A program made the position numbers and the translations under genes. The notes below the pieces were generated by a model, which had not been told where the DNA came from, made no database searches, and saw only the letters and a program-made list of their open reading frames with translations. From Bacilli bacterium (GTDB lineage Bacteria > Bacillota_I > Bacilli_A > RF39 > UBA660): DNA of 64,000 nt. The stretch lies in the NCBI GenBank assembly GCA_017472015.1, contig JAFURC010000016.1, positions 17,167 to 81,166 on the forward strand, in the 5' to 3' direction. Below are positions 19,225 to 27,844 of this stretch, in pieces; within the stretch, counting starts at the first letter, position 1; the number at the start of each line of letters is the position of its first letter.

Positions 19225-20166
19225 TTACTTTATTTTGGAGTATGCCATTTTAATCATTTTAATTCCTTCACCATACATATTAATTGAATCAATGTCATTA
19301 ATATCAATTAATTTGATTTCATAGAAGTTATCAGGATTATTTTTTTCTTTTTCTTCTCCTCCTAAAATAGGAGTTCCACCTAGATAATTAGTTAAGAAAT
19401 AATAACAGACACCTGACTCGTATTCTTCAAATCCAAGATATGTGTTAATCTCTACATTTAAAGACGTTTCTTCAAGTAGTTCTCTTATACAAGCATTTTC
19501 TAAAGTTTCATCTTCAACTCCTCCACCTGGAATTGCATAGTAATCAAGATAAGTATCGTTTTCTTTTCGAATTCTATGAAGTAGTAAAACTTTATTATCA
19601 ATGAATGTAATTCCTCTTGCAGTTTTTCTTTTTTTTAGAAATTTAAGTAACTCATGATAAGTATTGTTTTCATATATTTTATCAATTTTCTCATAGCCAT
19701 AGTAAGCAATTGGATGGGTATCTCCTTCTCTTATAAAGATTTTATCATATGGATAAAAGTCTCCGGGATATGAAGTATTACTAATTGTTCCCATTGTTTT
19801 ACTTTGAAATACTTGATAACCGTATTTATCTATGTAGACTAAGATATCTAAATAATAGGCTATTCGATTATTTTCATTTTCTAAAAGTTTTAAGATTCCT
19901 TTATCACCAAGGATCTTTTCAACATAACTAGCATATGATCCTGGAAAATCATTTAAAGCAGGAATTATTAAAGATGAATCGTTGATTATTAAAGGTTTTT
20001 CTATGCTTTTGTAAGCATCAATTGCTTTTTGAATAGCAACTTCTAAGGGATTTCCTTGAATTTCTTGAAGTTCAATTTCTTGATTTTTAATTAGAATTTC
20101 GTTTTCTAATATTTTTTTGGCTGCATTTATTTTTTTTTGATTTTTAGTTATGAATAAAAGTTCCAT
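19225..20166 (-). CDS. Fused RdgB/Ham1-like pyrophosphatase and Nudix hydrolase
   Basis: 313 residues with two nucleotide-cleaning domains. Residues 1 to about 185 resemble RdgB/Ham1 non-canonical purine NTP pyrophosphatase: FITKNQKKINAAKKIL, INDSSLIIPALNDFPGSYASY and YPYDKIFIREG. The usual DDSGL is NDSSL, so activity is not certain. Residues about 185-313 are a Nudix hydrolase with the box GGGVEDETLENACIREL then LEETSL; G-x5-E-x7-RE-x2-EE is kept and only the late Gly is Ser. The gene starts on the proS stop (shared base at 20166), so it is co-transcribed with proS. Substrates are unknown; the fusion suggests one protein that sanitises several damaged nucleotides. Confidence 0.8.
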   Translation of the reverse strand: MELLFITKNQKKINAAKKILENEILIKNQEIELQEIQGNPLEVAIQKAIDAYKSIEKPLIINDSSLIIPALNDFPGSYASYVEKILGDKGILKLLENENNRIAYYLDILVYIDKYGYQVFQSKTMGTISNTSYPGDFYPYDKIFIREGDTHPIAYYGYEKIDKIYENNTYHELLKFLKKRKTARGITFIDNKVLLLHRIRKENDTYLDYYAIPGGGVEDETLENACIRELLEETSLNVEINTYLGFEEYESGVCYYFLTNYLGGTPILGGEEKEKNNPDNFYEIKLIDINDIDSINMYGEGIKMIKMAYSKIK

Positions 20167-21590
20167 TAGTATTGAATACCCCAGACTACATGATCAGTTG
20201 CTTCTTTTTCACATACAACACATTTACCAGTTATTAGTTTTTCGTCTTTTAAAATACAACGGGATTTAATACCATTTATTTCTTTCATTTTCATTTCACA
20301 TTCCGAAGAACCACACCAATCGGCATGAATAAATCCTGGTTGATTTGCCATAATTTCTTTTACTTCATCTAAATTTTTAGCAGTAAATGTTAAATTATTT
20401 CTTCTTTCAAGGGCTTTGTTATACATATCTTTTTGAATAGTATCTAAAAGTTCTTTAGTATAACTTACAACTTGAATATCTTTAGAAACACTTATTTTAA
20501 GACCTGTATCACGTCTTGCAAAAGTTATTACTCCGTTATTTAAATCTCTTTCACCAATTTCTATTCGAACAGGAATTCCATTTACTTCAGCTTCAGCAAA
20601 CTTAAATCCTGGAGATTTATCAGTATTATCTATGTAACTTGTAATATTATTTTCTTGTAATTCTTTGTTGATTTTTTCACTTAAAGTTTTAACTTCTTCT
20701 GATTCACCAATTGGAATAATCACAACTTGACGTGGAGCAATTTTTGGAGGTAATACAAGTCCATTATCATCACTATGAACCATAATTAAAGCCCCAATCA
20801 TTCTAGTTGTTGTCCCCCAAGAAGTTTGATAAACATATTCTTCTTTATTTTCTTTATTTTGAAATTTTATATCATAAGCCTTGGAAAATTTTTGTCCAAA
20901 ATAATGACTAGTCCCGGCTTGTAAACTTACTCCGTTATACATTAAGGCTTCATTTGTTAAAGTATACTCAGCTCCGGCAAATTTTTCTTTTTCAGTTTTT
21001 AGCCCGGTTATACTTGGAATTGCTAAAATTTCATGATGAAACCATTTATATACATCCATCATTTGCTTTGTTTCAAGTTCAGCTTCTTCTTTGGTTGCAT
21101 GAATAGTATGTCCTTCTTGCCATAAGAACTCTCTGCTTCTTAAAAATGGACGTGTTTCTTTTTCCCATCTTAGGACATTACACCATTGATTATATAACAT
21201 TGGTAAATCTTTATATGACTTAACATGCGTTGCATAGTAATCACTAAACATAGTTTCACTTGTTGGTCGAATACATAATCTTTCTTCTAATTCTTTTTTA
21301 CCACCCATCGTAACCCAAGCAACTTCTGGGGCAAATCCTTCAACTAACTCTCCTTCTTTTTTCATTAAGTTTTCTGGAATTAGTAAAGGCATTTGAACAT
21401 TAACATGTCCAAGTTCTTTAAATTTTTTATCAAGTATTTCTTGCATTTTTTCCCAAATAGCATATCCATTGGGTTCTATTGCAATGCACCCTTTTACATT
21501 AGTGTAACTTGCTAATTTAGCAGCCATAACAACATCGGTATACCATTTAGCAAAATCTAAATCTCTACTTGTAATTTTTTTATTAGCCAT
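20166..21590 (-). CDS. proS: Prolyl-tRNA synthetase, archaeal/eukaryotic-like short type
   Basis: 474-residue class II synthetase charging tRNA-Pro. The type without the inserted editing domain is shown by the length, KWYTDVVMAAKLASYT near the N-terminus, RPTSETMF, WCNVLRWEKETRPFLR and FLWQEGHT, with a C-terminal Cys-containing region (CGSSECEMKMK, GKCVVCEKEA) and the conserved terminal Tyr. It is preceded by a T-box leader, so expression should rise when tRNA-Pro is uncharged. Co-transcribed with the RdgB-Nudix fusion. Confidence 0.95.
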   Translation of the reverse strand: MANKKITSRDLDFAKWYTDVVMAAKLASYTNVKGCIAIEPNGYAIWEKMQEILDKKFKELGHVNVQMPLLIPENLMKKEGELVEGFAPEVAWVTMGGKKELEERLCIRPTSETMFSDYYATHVKSYKDLPMLYNQWCNVLRWEKETRPFLRSREFLWQEGHTIHATKEEAELETKQMMDVYKWFHHEILAIPSITGLKTEKEKFAGAEYTLTNEALMYNGVSLQAGTSHYFGQKFSKAYDIKFQNKENKEEYVYQTSWGTTTRMIGALIMVHSDDNGLVLPPKIAPRQVVIIPIGESEEVKTLSEKINKELQENNITSYIDNTDKSPGFKFAEAEVNGIPVRIEIGERDLNNGVITFARRDTGLKISVSKDIQVVSYTKELLDTIQKDMYNKALERRNNLTFTAKNLDEVKEIMANQPGFIHADWCGSSECEMKMKEINGIKSRCILKDEKLITGKCVVCEKEATDHVVWGIQY

Positions 21591-21617
21591 AATAAACCTC
21601 TTTTCTTTATTTTTTTA

Positions 21618-21814
21618 TATAAAAAAGAATGATACCTAAGGAGTCTAAGTGACGGTACCATCCTTTCTTTTTCTTAATTTGATAACGAGTTTCCCCGAAA
21701 TATATTTCTATATTCTCTTTAAGGGCAGGAATTATAAAGAGTTAACACTTGTTTTCACTATACCAAGCTCACTTTGATAACCAATTTTATAATATTCCCC
21801 ATCACAAGATTTAT
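21618..21814 (-). promoter_or_regulatory. T-box riboswitch leader of proS
   Basis: Minus-strand leader with the T-box core AAAGGATGGTACCGTC (21667-21652, consensus AGGGTGGNACCGCG) and a competing terminator: AAAGGATGGTACC pairs with GGTATCATTCTTT, followed by U residues (about 21667-21618). Upstream lies a stem-I-like segment (GTGATGGGGAA and AGTGAGCTTGGTATAGTG). A Pro codon CCT at 21729-21727, followed by a purine, is my candidate specifier; it was picked by eye. Confidence 0.85.
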
Positions 21815-21820
21815 AGTTAA

Positions 21821-21849
21821 ATACTATCAAACTTTTCTTATTTTTTCAA
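21821..21849 (-). promoter_or_regulatory. Promoter of the T-box/proS operon
   Basis: TTGAAA (-35, 21849-21844), 17-base spacer and TAGTAT (-10, 21826-21821) with an upstream TG (extended -10). Transcription would start just before the T-box stem I. Confidence 0.55.
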
Positions 21850-21924
21850 GATTTTTTTGAATTTTCTTAAGAATTTCTATTTTTTTCTATTTATTATATG
21901 CAATTTAATTTTATTAGAAATACT

Positions 21925-23325
21925 TTAATCAACTTTAATATCATATTTACTTGGTCCTGTTATTACATTTCCTGATAAATCAAATCGTGAACCATGACAC
22001 GGACAATCCCAAGTTTTTTCTATTTCATTAAAAAGTAAATTACATTTTAAATGGGGACATTTTCTTTTAACTAGATAACAAGAGCCATCCTTGTCGACAT
22101 ACATGGCATGATCTTTACTATAAAAAATTAACTTATTTTTTGTAATTATTCCTTTAATAAAACCATTGATATTTTCATATATATTATAAGTTGAATTACC
22201 AATTTTTTTCAAATTAATTCTTTTTCTTGGTCTAAATAACTCCGCATATTTTATATATTTTTTTTGTTTTAATATCATTGAAGCAATCATTTTTGATGCA
22301 ACATGACTTGATAATATTCCCCAAGTATTGTAACCAGTTAAGATATACATATTTTTAAATACTTCTCCAACAATTGGTAAATAATCATTGGTAATTAAAT
22401 CTAAATTACTCCAGATATTTTCATATTTATTTATTAATTTATTGGATGTCATTTTTTCAAAACATTTAGTATCATTTACATGATTAGCAATCATTCTACT
22501 AGGATTTAAATAAAGTAATTTGTCTTTATAGAATCTAAGTGAATAAATTTCTTTATCTATATTGATAGCATTGAAACTTTTATCTTCTAAATTAGTTTTA
22601 CCATAACCCATGTAGGATTTTTCAAGTCTTACTTTAATTGGAAAAAATAAGGGTTTTAAAAAATAAGGATAATTAGTTGCAAATACCAGTTTTTTCGCTT
22701 TAATTATATATTTATCGGTTTTAACTATATAAATTTTATCTTTTATAACTTCTAAAACATTAGTGTGCTCATAAAAATCAATATTAGTTGACAAATCAAT
22801 TATTTTATTTAAATATTTAATAGGATTTATTGTATAAAAATCACTTTTTATAGCTAATTTAGAATCAATTCCTGGTATTTCTAAAATACTTTCTTCGTAT
22901 TTTATTTTATTTTGATCTAAATATTCTTCAATTTTTTTTAGTTTTTTAATATTACTTTGTTTAGTTGTAAATAAATAACTTGGACTATTTAAAAAATCAC
23001 ATTCAATATTACTATTTTTAATATTATTTTTTAATATTTTTAATCCATCTATTTGACTTTTTAAATATAAATCTAGTTCATTTTCTTTTATTTTCGTTAA
23101 AATATCTTGAAGAGGTGTTACTTTAGCTGTCATTTTGGAAGTTATTCCACTTAAAAGAGTATTTCTCTCAACTAAAGCTACCTTTAAATTAGTATTATTT
23201 AAATTATAAGCTGTTAATACCCCGGATATTCCTCCTCCTATTATTAAGACATCATATTCAAGATCTTTATCTAACACTTTTTGTTTTTCTTTTAAATATT
23301 TATTCCATATACTTTTATTTTCCAT
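21925..23325 (-). CDS. FAD-dependent oxidoreductase with C-terminal Rieske domain (YhfW-like)
   Basis: 466 residues. An N-terminal DAO-type fold with dinucleotide motif DVLIIGGGISGVLTAYNL (about 24-41) is followed by a C-terminal Rieske [2Fe-2S] domain with CPHLKCN and CPCHGSRFD, i.e. both Cys-x-His halves. This fusion is known from Bacillus YhfW; its substrate is unknown, but members are expected to be soluble amine/amino-acid-type oxidoreductases passing electrons to the Rieske centre. Start set at the ATG at 23325, which has AGAGATG at proper spacing; the ATG at 23331 sits on that site. Stands alone between the T-box and the sensor kinase. Confidence 0.88.
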   Translation of the reverse strand: MENKSIWNKYLKEKQKVLDKDLEYDVLIIGGGISGVLTAYNLNNTNLKVALVERNTLLSGITSKMTAKVTPLQDILTKIKENELDLYLKSQIDGLKILKNNIKNSNIECDFLNSPSYLFTTKQSNIKKLKKIEEYLDQNKIKYEESILEIPGIDSKLAIKSDFYTINPIKYLNKIIDLSTNIDFYEHTNVLEVIKDKIYIVKTDKYIIKAKKLVFATNYPYFLKPLFFPIKVRLEKSYMGYGKTNLEDKSFNAINIDKEIYSLRFYKDKLLYLNPSRMIANHVNDTKCFEKMTSNKLINKYENIWSNLDLITNDYLPIVGEVFKNMYILTGYNTWGILSSHVASKMIASMILKQKKYIKYAELFRPRKRINLKKIGNSTYNIYENINGFIKGIITKNKLIFYSKDHAMYVDKDGSCYLVKRKCPHLKCNLLFNEIEKTWDCPCHGSRFDLSGNVITGPSKYDIKVD

Positions 23326-23403
23326 ATTCATCTCTATTATTATGAAAAATTTAAAATATATTATACCTAAATAAAAGATTAAAAAAACGATATTTAAATA
23401 GAA

Positions 23404-24375
23404 CTATATATCAATTTTATTTTTTGAATTTAAATTTACTCTTAAGATTACTATGAAATACTCATCATCTACTTCATAATTAGATTTTAAAAATAAATTT
23501 GCTTTAACGTTTTTTTCAACATCATATAATCCAAATCCATGACCATTTCCTTTAGTAGTATAACCATTTTTTGTAATTGAGGATAAATTTATTTTATTTT
23601 GATATGTATTAGCAATTGTAAATACTAAATTTTCATTTTCTTCATATAATATAAAATTTAATTCTTTTTCTTTGGATTCAGAACTGGCATAATTGGCATT
23701 ATCAAAATATTCTCCTAATATTTCTAATAAAATTCCTATTTCCTGCGTATTAAGAATATCATTTTTAATGTTTTTTACATTTTTACTAACGTTTACAGAG
23801 ATTTTTAAATTTAATTCTTCAGCTTTTGATAATTTATAATAAATTAAATACCTAATACTATCTATTTTTATATAATTAATTTTGGAAAACCAACTATATT
23901 TTTTGGTTTTAAAATTATCTAGTAAATCATCTATATAATTATTAGCATCACCGAGATTAGAATTCATACAACCTTTTATAGTTATTAAATTATTTTTATA
24001 TTTATGAATTGTTGATGAATATTTTTCAATTAAATCTGCTGATGTTTTTAAATATTCTTCTAATAATTTATATTTATTTATTATTTCTCTATTTTTTAAA
24101 TATTGTCTTATTAAAACAAAAATTAAAAAGAAAGAACCAACTACGATTATTGTATTTAAAATAAGTGTTTGGGTTATTTTTAAATTATTTTTATATAAAT
24201 TATAAATTGCTACAATTATTACAAATAATATATATATAATTAGAAATATTATGTTAAATTTTTTTAAATTAATTTTAGTTTTTTTTAGTATTATTTTTCC
24301 TAATATTAAATTACTTAACCAACATATAAACGCCCCTAGAAAAATTATTAATATTATTTTCTTATCAACATTCAT
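23404..24375 (-). CDS. AgrC-like GHKL sensor histidine kinase, orphan
   Basis: 323 residues. Three predicted membrane helices (about 7-30, 41-60, 68-90) are followed by a coiled segment and the phospho-acceptor region STIHKYKNNLITIKG with His124 and the family's downstream Asn. The ATPase N-box is GEYFDNANYAS (221-231) and the G-box GNGHGFGLYDVEKN (277-290). This is the AgrC/ComD type that senses peptides or acts in quorum control. The membrane part is shorter than in AgrC (six helices). No response regulator, AgrB or peptide precursor is adjacent, so its partner is elsewhere. Confidence 0.8.
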   Translation of the reverse strand: MNVDKKIILIIFLGAFICWLSNLILGKIILKKTKINLKKFNIIFLIIYILFVIIVAIYNLYKNNLKITQTLILNTIIVVGSFFLIFVLIRQYLKNREIINKYKLLEEYLKTSADLIEKYSSTIHKYKNNLITIKGCMNSNLGDANNYIDDLLDNFKTKKYSWFSKINYIKIDSIRYLIYYKLSKAEELNLKISVNVSKNVKNIKNDILNTQEIGILLEILGEYFDNANYASSESKEKELNFILYEENENLVFTIANTYQNKINLSSITKNGYTTKGNGHGFGLYDVEKNVKANLFLKSNYEVDDEYFIVILRVNLNSKNKIDI

Positions 24376-24405
24376 ACTTTCTCCTTGTGAATAATATTAT
24401 AATAA

Positions 24406-24630
24406 TTATTTATTAGTATTAAAATAATAGTTATATTCTGATAATTTAATTAATAAATCTTCTAAATCTGAATCAACATAATTATTATTAATAATATCTT
24501 CAATTATAAATAATAATTCACGAATATTACTATAACTTAAATAATCTATTTCGTATTTATCTAAAATTTTAATATCATTTTTCGATAAATATATTCCATT
24601 TTCCTGTTTTTCTAAAAAATCATTTGTCAT
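24406..24630 (-). CDS. Small conserved-looking acidic protein, function unknown
   Basis: 74 residues, soluble, helical and acidic: NGIYLSKNDIKILDKYEIDY, then ELLFIIEDIINNNYVDSDLE and a closing YYFNTNK. It overlaps the end of the CmpB-family gene by 11 bases and precedes the sensor kinase by 30 bases, so all three are probably one operon. It has no leader, Cys or hydrophobic segment and therefore does not look like an AgrD-type pheromone precursor. Confidence 0.6.
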   Translation of the reverse strand: MTNDFLEKQENGIYLSKNDIKILDKYEIDYLSYSNIRELLFIIEDIINNNYVDSDLEDLLIKLSEYNYYFNTNK

Positions 24631-25495
24631 TATTACTCCTATTGATAATTTTATTAATTATTATGTTTAAAACGATAAAAATACTTAAAAAAAGACCAAT
24701 GTTATTAAATAAATTACCGATAATTAAACCGATTATTATACTAATTAAACTACTAATGATAAAACTATTTTCTTGTTTTTCATCTTTTTTATATTTAATA
24801 AATTCTTCAGTTTTCTTTAAGAAATTATTTTTATAAACTTTTAAATTAGAAAATGATTTTGATAAGTGTTTATGAATAAGCGATTTTTCTTTTAGAATAT
24901 TTCTTATTTTTTGACTTATCTCTTCTGTATTATCAGTATTTGGTTTAAATAAATTTGTAAATGTTTTTTCTTTAAAATCAATAACAGTCTTTCGAATATC
25001 AAACATAATTGAATTGGTTATTAAAATGTCTGTTGTTGTAATTATAAAAATCATAAATGTAATAATGTGAATGGTTAAATGATTAATACTTGTTATAATA
25101 TTTAAAAAGAAAGGATTTAAATAACAAACGATAAACATTCCAAGAAAACCAAAACAAACCGAATTAAATAGACAAATTCTTCCCTTTAGATTAAAGAAAC
25201 GATTTGAATAATCCCACCATCTTACTTTATAAATTTGTTCCATTAAATAACTTGTTATGTATTCGACTAAACTGCATATTAAAATTGCAAGAATAAAAAC
25301 TACCAAAGGATCGTTTTGATAATTTTTAAGCAAAAGAAGAAGAAGGGCTCCGGTTCCATAAATTGGACAATAAGGACCTAAATAGAAACCTCGATTGATA
25401 AATTTTTGACTTTGGATAGAAACTAGAGAGGTTTCCATTACCCATCCTAAACATGAATATAACCAAAATAGTATATATATTACTTCTAAATTCAT
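24620..25495 (-). CDS. CmpB-family membrane protein (putative ABC-transporter type IV)
   Basis: 291 residues. The first about 165 contain five membrane segments with the family's conserved spots: LYSCLGWVMETSLVSI, NRGFYLGPYCPIYGTG, EYITSYLMEQIYKVRWWDYS and LKGRICLFNSVCFG. A charged cytoplasmic stretch (about 165-235) and two C-terminal membrane helices follow. The family (PF06541) is common in Bacillota; despite the name it has no ATP-binding part and its function is unknown. It overlaps the next small gene and starts one base from the pseudouridine-synthase stop. Confidence 0.8.
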   Translation of the reverse strand: MNLEVIYILFWLYSCLGWVMETSLVSIQSQKFINRGFYLGPYCPIYGTGALLLLLLKNYQNDPLVVFILAILICSLVEYITSYLMEQIYKVRWWDYSNRFFNLKGRICLFNSVCFGFLGMFIVCYLNPFFLNIITSINHLTIHIITFMIFIITTTDILITNSIMFDIRKTVIDFKEKTFTNLFKPNTDNTEEISQKIRNILKEKSLIHKHLSKSFSNLKVYKNNFLKKTEEFIKYKKDEKQENSFIISSLISIIIGLIIGNLFNNIGLFLSIFIVLNIIINKIINRSNNDK

Positions 25496-25496
25496 A

Positions 25497-26219
25497 TTAA
25501 TTACTTCCTAAATTATATAGTTTTTTGACTTCTTTTGGAGTAAGCATTCGATATTCTCCTGATTTTAAAGTTTTAACATCAAGGAAGGCGAAGCGAATAC
25601 GAGTTAGCTTGATAACATCATAACCAATTGCTTCAAACATTTTTTTAACCTGATGATTACGACCTTCATGAATAACTAATTCAACTAAACTAGTATTGTT
25701 TTTTTTATCATAACTTTTTAGTTTAACTCTTGCTTTACTAGTTTTTTTATTATCAACAACGACTCCATTTTTAAGTTTAAAAATATCACTTCCGGTAATT
25801 ATTCCTTTAATTTTTGCAAGATAAACTTTTTCTACTTCCCTACTTGGATGAATTAATAAATTAGTCAAATCTCCATCATTTGTAAGTAATATTGCTCCCG
25901 TTGTATCATAATCAAGACGACCTACTGGATATATTCTTTTATCAGTTTCAATTAAAGACACAACTGTTTTTCTTCCAAGTTCATCACTGGTTGTTGAAAC
26001 TACTCCTCGAGGTTTATTTAGTAAATAATAAACTTTATCATTACTCTTAGTCTTATCGAGAACTATTCCATTTATTTTTATAATATCACTTGGTTTAACT
26101 TTATCACCAAGATTTGCTTTTTGATTATTAATTAAGACTTTACCATCAAGAATTAATTTTTCAGCTTCTCTTCTCGATGCATATCCTAAATTACTTATAA
26201 CTTTTTGAACTCTTTCCAT
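25497..26219 (-). CDS. rluB: RsuA/RluB-family 23S rRNA pseudouridine synthase
   Basis: 240 residues, normal length. An N-terminal S4 RNA-binding domain (MERVQKVISNLGYASRREAE) is followed by the catalytic domain with VYPVGRLDYDTTGAILLT-like core (GRLDYDTTGA, catalytic Asp), LIHPSREVEKVYLAKI and EGRNHQVKKMFEAIG. It modifies helix 69/89-region uridines of 23S rRNA (RluB) or, less likely, 16S U516 (RsuA). It starts the operon that continues into the CmpB-family gene. Confidence 0.92.
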   Translation of the reverse strand: MERVQKVISNLGYASRREAEKLILDGKVLINNQKANLGDKVKPSDIIKINGIVLDKTKSNDKVYYLLNKPRGVVSTTSDELGRKTVVSLIETDKRIYPVGRLDYDTTGAILLTNDGDLTNLLIHPSREVEKVYLAKIKGIITGSDIFKLKNGVVVDNKKTSKARVKLKSYDKKNNTSLVELVIHEGRNHQVKKMFEAIGYDVIKLTRIRFAFLDVKTLKSGEYRMLTPKEVKKLYNLGSN

Positions 26220-26267
26220 AAAAAACCACCAAGATAATTATATAAAATTTTTCGAAGGTTGTCTATA

Positions 26268-26300
26268 ATAAAAAAATAAAAGAGATTCGTATTCCCTTTT
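26268..26300 (-). terminator. Intrinsic terminator of sigG
   Basis: Minus-strand AAAAGGGA pairs with TCTCTTTT (one G-U pair) across TACGAA-type loop sequence, then ATTTTTTT. It lies 16 bases after the sigG stop. Confidence 0.55.
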
Positions 26301-26315
26301 AAATTACAGTAAATT

Positions 26316-27089
26316 TTATTTTAAAGTTTTTTTCAAAGTCTTAATAGCATTTTTTTCAAGACGAGAAACTTGGGCTTGACTAATACCTAGTTCACTAGCA
26401 ATTTCCATTTGGGTTTTCCCAATTATATAACGTTTATCTAAAATATTTTTCTCCCGACTTGTTAAATCATTTATGGCTTTTTTTAAAGCCAGTTTGGTTT
26501 CAAGATCACTTGAATCACTTTTATCTTCAAGTTGTTCATATAAATAGATGGTATCACCTCCATCATTGTAGATCGGTTCAAATATACTAATAGGATCAGT
26601 CATTGCTTCAAGGCTTGTTAAAACATCTATTTCCGAAACTCCTAGTTCCTTGGCAATTACTTCATAACTGGGAACATATCCTAGGGTATTAGTTAATTCA
26701 TCTCGTTTTTGAATTACTTTATAAGCTAAATCTTTAACACTTCTTGATACTCTTAGTAAATTACTATCACGTAAATATCTTCTAATTTCCCCACTTATCA
26801 TAGGTATTGCATAGGTTGATAATTTAAGTCCTAAACTAGTATCAAAATTATCAATGGCTTTTATTAGACCAATTACTCCTATTTGAAATAAATCATCTAA
26901 ATTTTCACATCTCCCAACATATTTTTTTAAAATTGATAAAACTAACTTTAAATTACCATTTACAAGTCTTTCTTTAGCAAGATTATCTCCCTGCCTATAT
27001 TTATTAAATAATTCATTTATTTCTTCACTTGTTAAAACAACTATTTCATTTGTATTAACTCCTGTTATTTCTACTTTATGTCGAGCCAA
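26316..27089 (-). CDS. sigG: Sporulation sigma factor SigG
   Basis: 257 residues, full length for forespore sigma-G. Starts MARHKVEITGV (Bacillus: MSRNKVEICGV) and continues with NGNLKLVLSILKKY, DLFQIGVIGLIKAIDNFD, STYAIPMISGEIRRYLRD, FEPIYNDGGDTIYLYEQL and the region-4 helix-turn-helix KTQMEIASELGISQAQVSRLEK. The FEPIYNDGGD segment separates SigG from SigF. I placed the start at TTG 27089, because AAAGGAG lies seven bases upstream; the ATG at 27107 is immediately before that site and has none of its own. Known role: late forespore gene expression. spoIIGA/sigE are not adjacent, unlike in Bacillus. Confidence 0.93.
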   Translation of the reverse strand: MARHKVEITGVNTNEIVVLTSEEINELFNKYRQGDNLAKERLVNGNLKLVLSILKKYVGRCENLDDLFQIGVIGLIKAIDNFDTSLGLKLSTYAIPMISGEIRRYLRDSNLLRVSRSVKDLAYKVIQKRDELTNTLGYVPSYEVIAKELGVSEIDVLTSLEAMTDPISIFEPIYNDGGDTIYLYEQLEDKSDSSDLETKLALKKAINDLTSREKNILDKRYIIGKTQMEIASELGISQAQVSRLEKNAIKTLKKTLK

Positions 27090-27150
27090 ATTAAAATCTC
27101 CTTTCATATCTATATTGATAGAAAGAAGATTTTTTATTCATTTAAATTAT

Positions 27151-27843
27151 TTATTTTAAATATTTAGTAAACAAAACTTTATAAATTTTAATTGAATCAA
27201 TTATTTTATTAAATTTTGATTCTTTTTTAGAATAATATATAGTTTTAATAGGTATTTCTAAAATATTAATATTTTCTTTTGTTAAATTAATTAACATATT
27301 CATTTCATATTCAAAGCAGTCACCTTCTGTTTTAAGACATAAAGGTAAATGTTGGTTGGGTATTCCTCGTAAACCTGTTTGGGTATCAACTATTTTTGTT
27401 TTATAAAGAAGTTTAAATAAAAATGATGTGAATTTGTTACCAAATCTATTTAATATAGGAACTTGTTGTTCATTAAAATCTCGACTTCCAAGAATAACAT
27501 TATCTAAATTATTTAAAAGTTTTAAAGAAATATTTTTTATATCATTTGGTAAATGTTGATAATCAGCATCTGTTGTTATTATTCCTTTAAATTGATTACT
27601 AAAATTTTCTAAAGAATACTTAATACCATATTTTAAGGCATAGCCTTTTCCCTTATTGGTTTTATATTCTAAAATGGTGCATTCATTTATGTTTTTTAGT
27701 TTATCAAATATTTCTAAATTATTTGTACTACCATCATTTACAATAATTATTTTTAAAAAATTATTCTTAATTAATTCAGATACCAATTTTAATAATTTTT
27801 CATTTGGATTATATGTTGGTATTAAAATTACTACATCTTGCAT
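27151..27843 (-). CDS. Family 2 glycosyltransferase (dolichol-phosphate-mannose-synthase-like)
   Basis: 230 residues, soluble GT-A fold: LIPTYNPNEKLLKLV, KIIIVNDGSTNN, KGKGYALKYGI, the DxD-like TTDADYQHL, LGSRDF and DTQTGLRGIP. The GLRGIP and EYEMNML spots are those of polyprenyl-phosphate sugar transferases. No C-terminal membrane helices are present, so it is a short, single-domain form. It would move a hexose to undecaprenyl phosphate or directly to a surface polymer; which one cannot be told. It follows the DUF3048 gene by one base. Confidence 0.85.
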   Translation of the reverse strand: MQDVVILIPTYNPNEKLLKLVSELIKNNFLKIIIVNDGSTNNLEIFDKLKNINECTILEYKTNKGKGYALKYGIKYSLENFSNQFKGIITTDADYQHLPNDIKNISLKLLNNLDNVILGSRDFNEQQVPILNRFGNKFTSFLFKLLYKTKIVDTQTGLRGIPNQHLPLCLKTEGDCFEYEMNMLINLTKENINILEIPIKTIYYSKKESKFNKIIDSIKIYKVLFTKYLK

Positions 27844-27844
27844 A

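Noticed and set aside
24406..24630. AgrD-like pheromone precursor next to the AgrC-like kinase
   Set aside because: No amphipathic leader, Cys or Ser thiolactone site or charged tail; the protein is acidic and soluble, and no AgrB is present.
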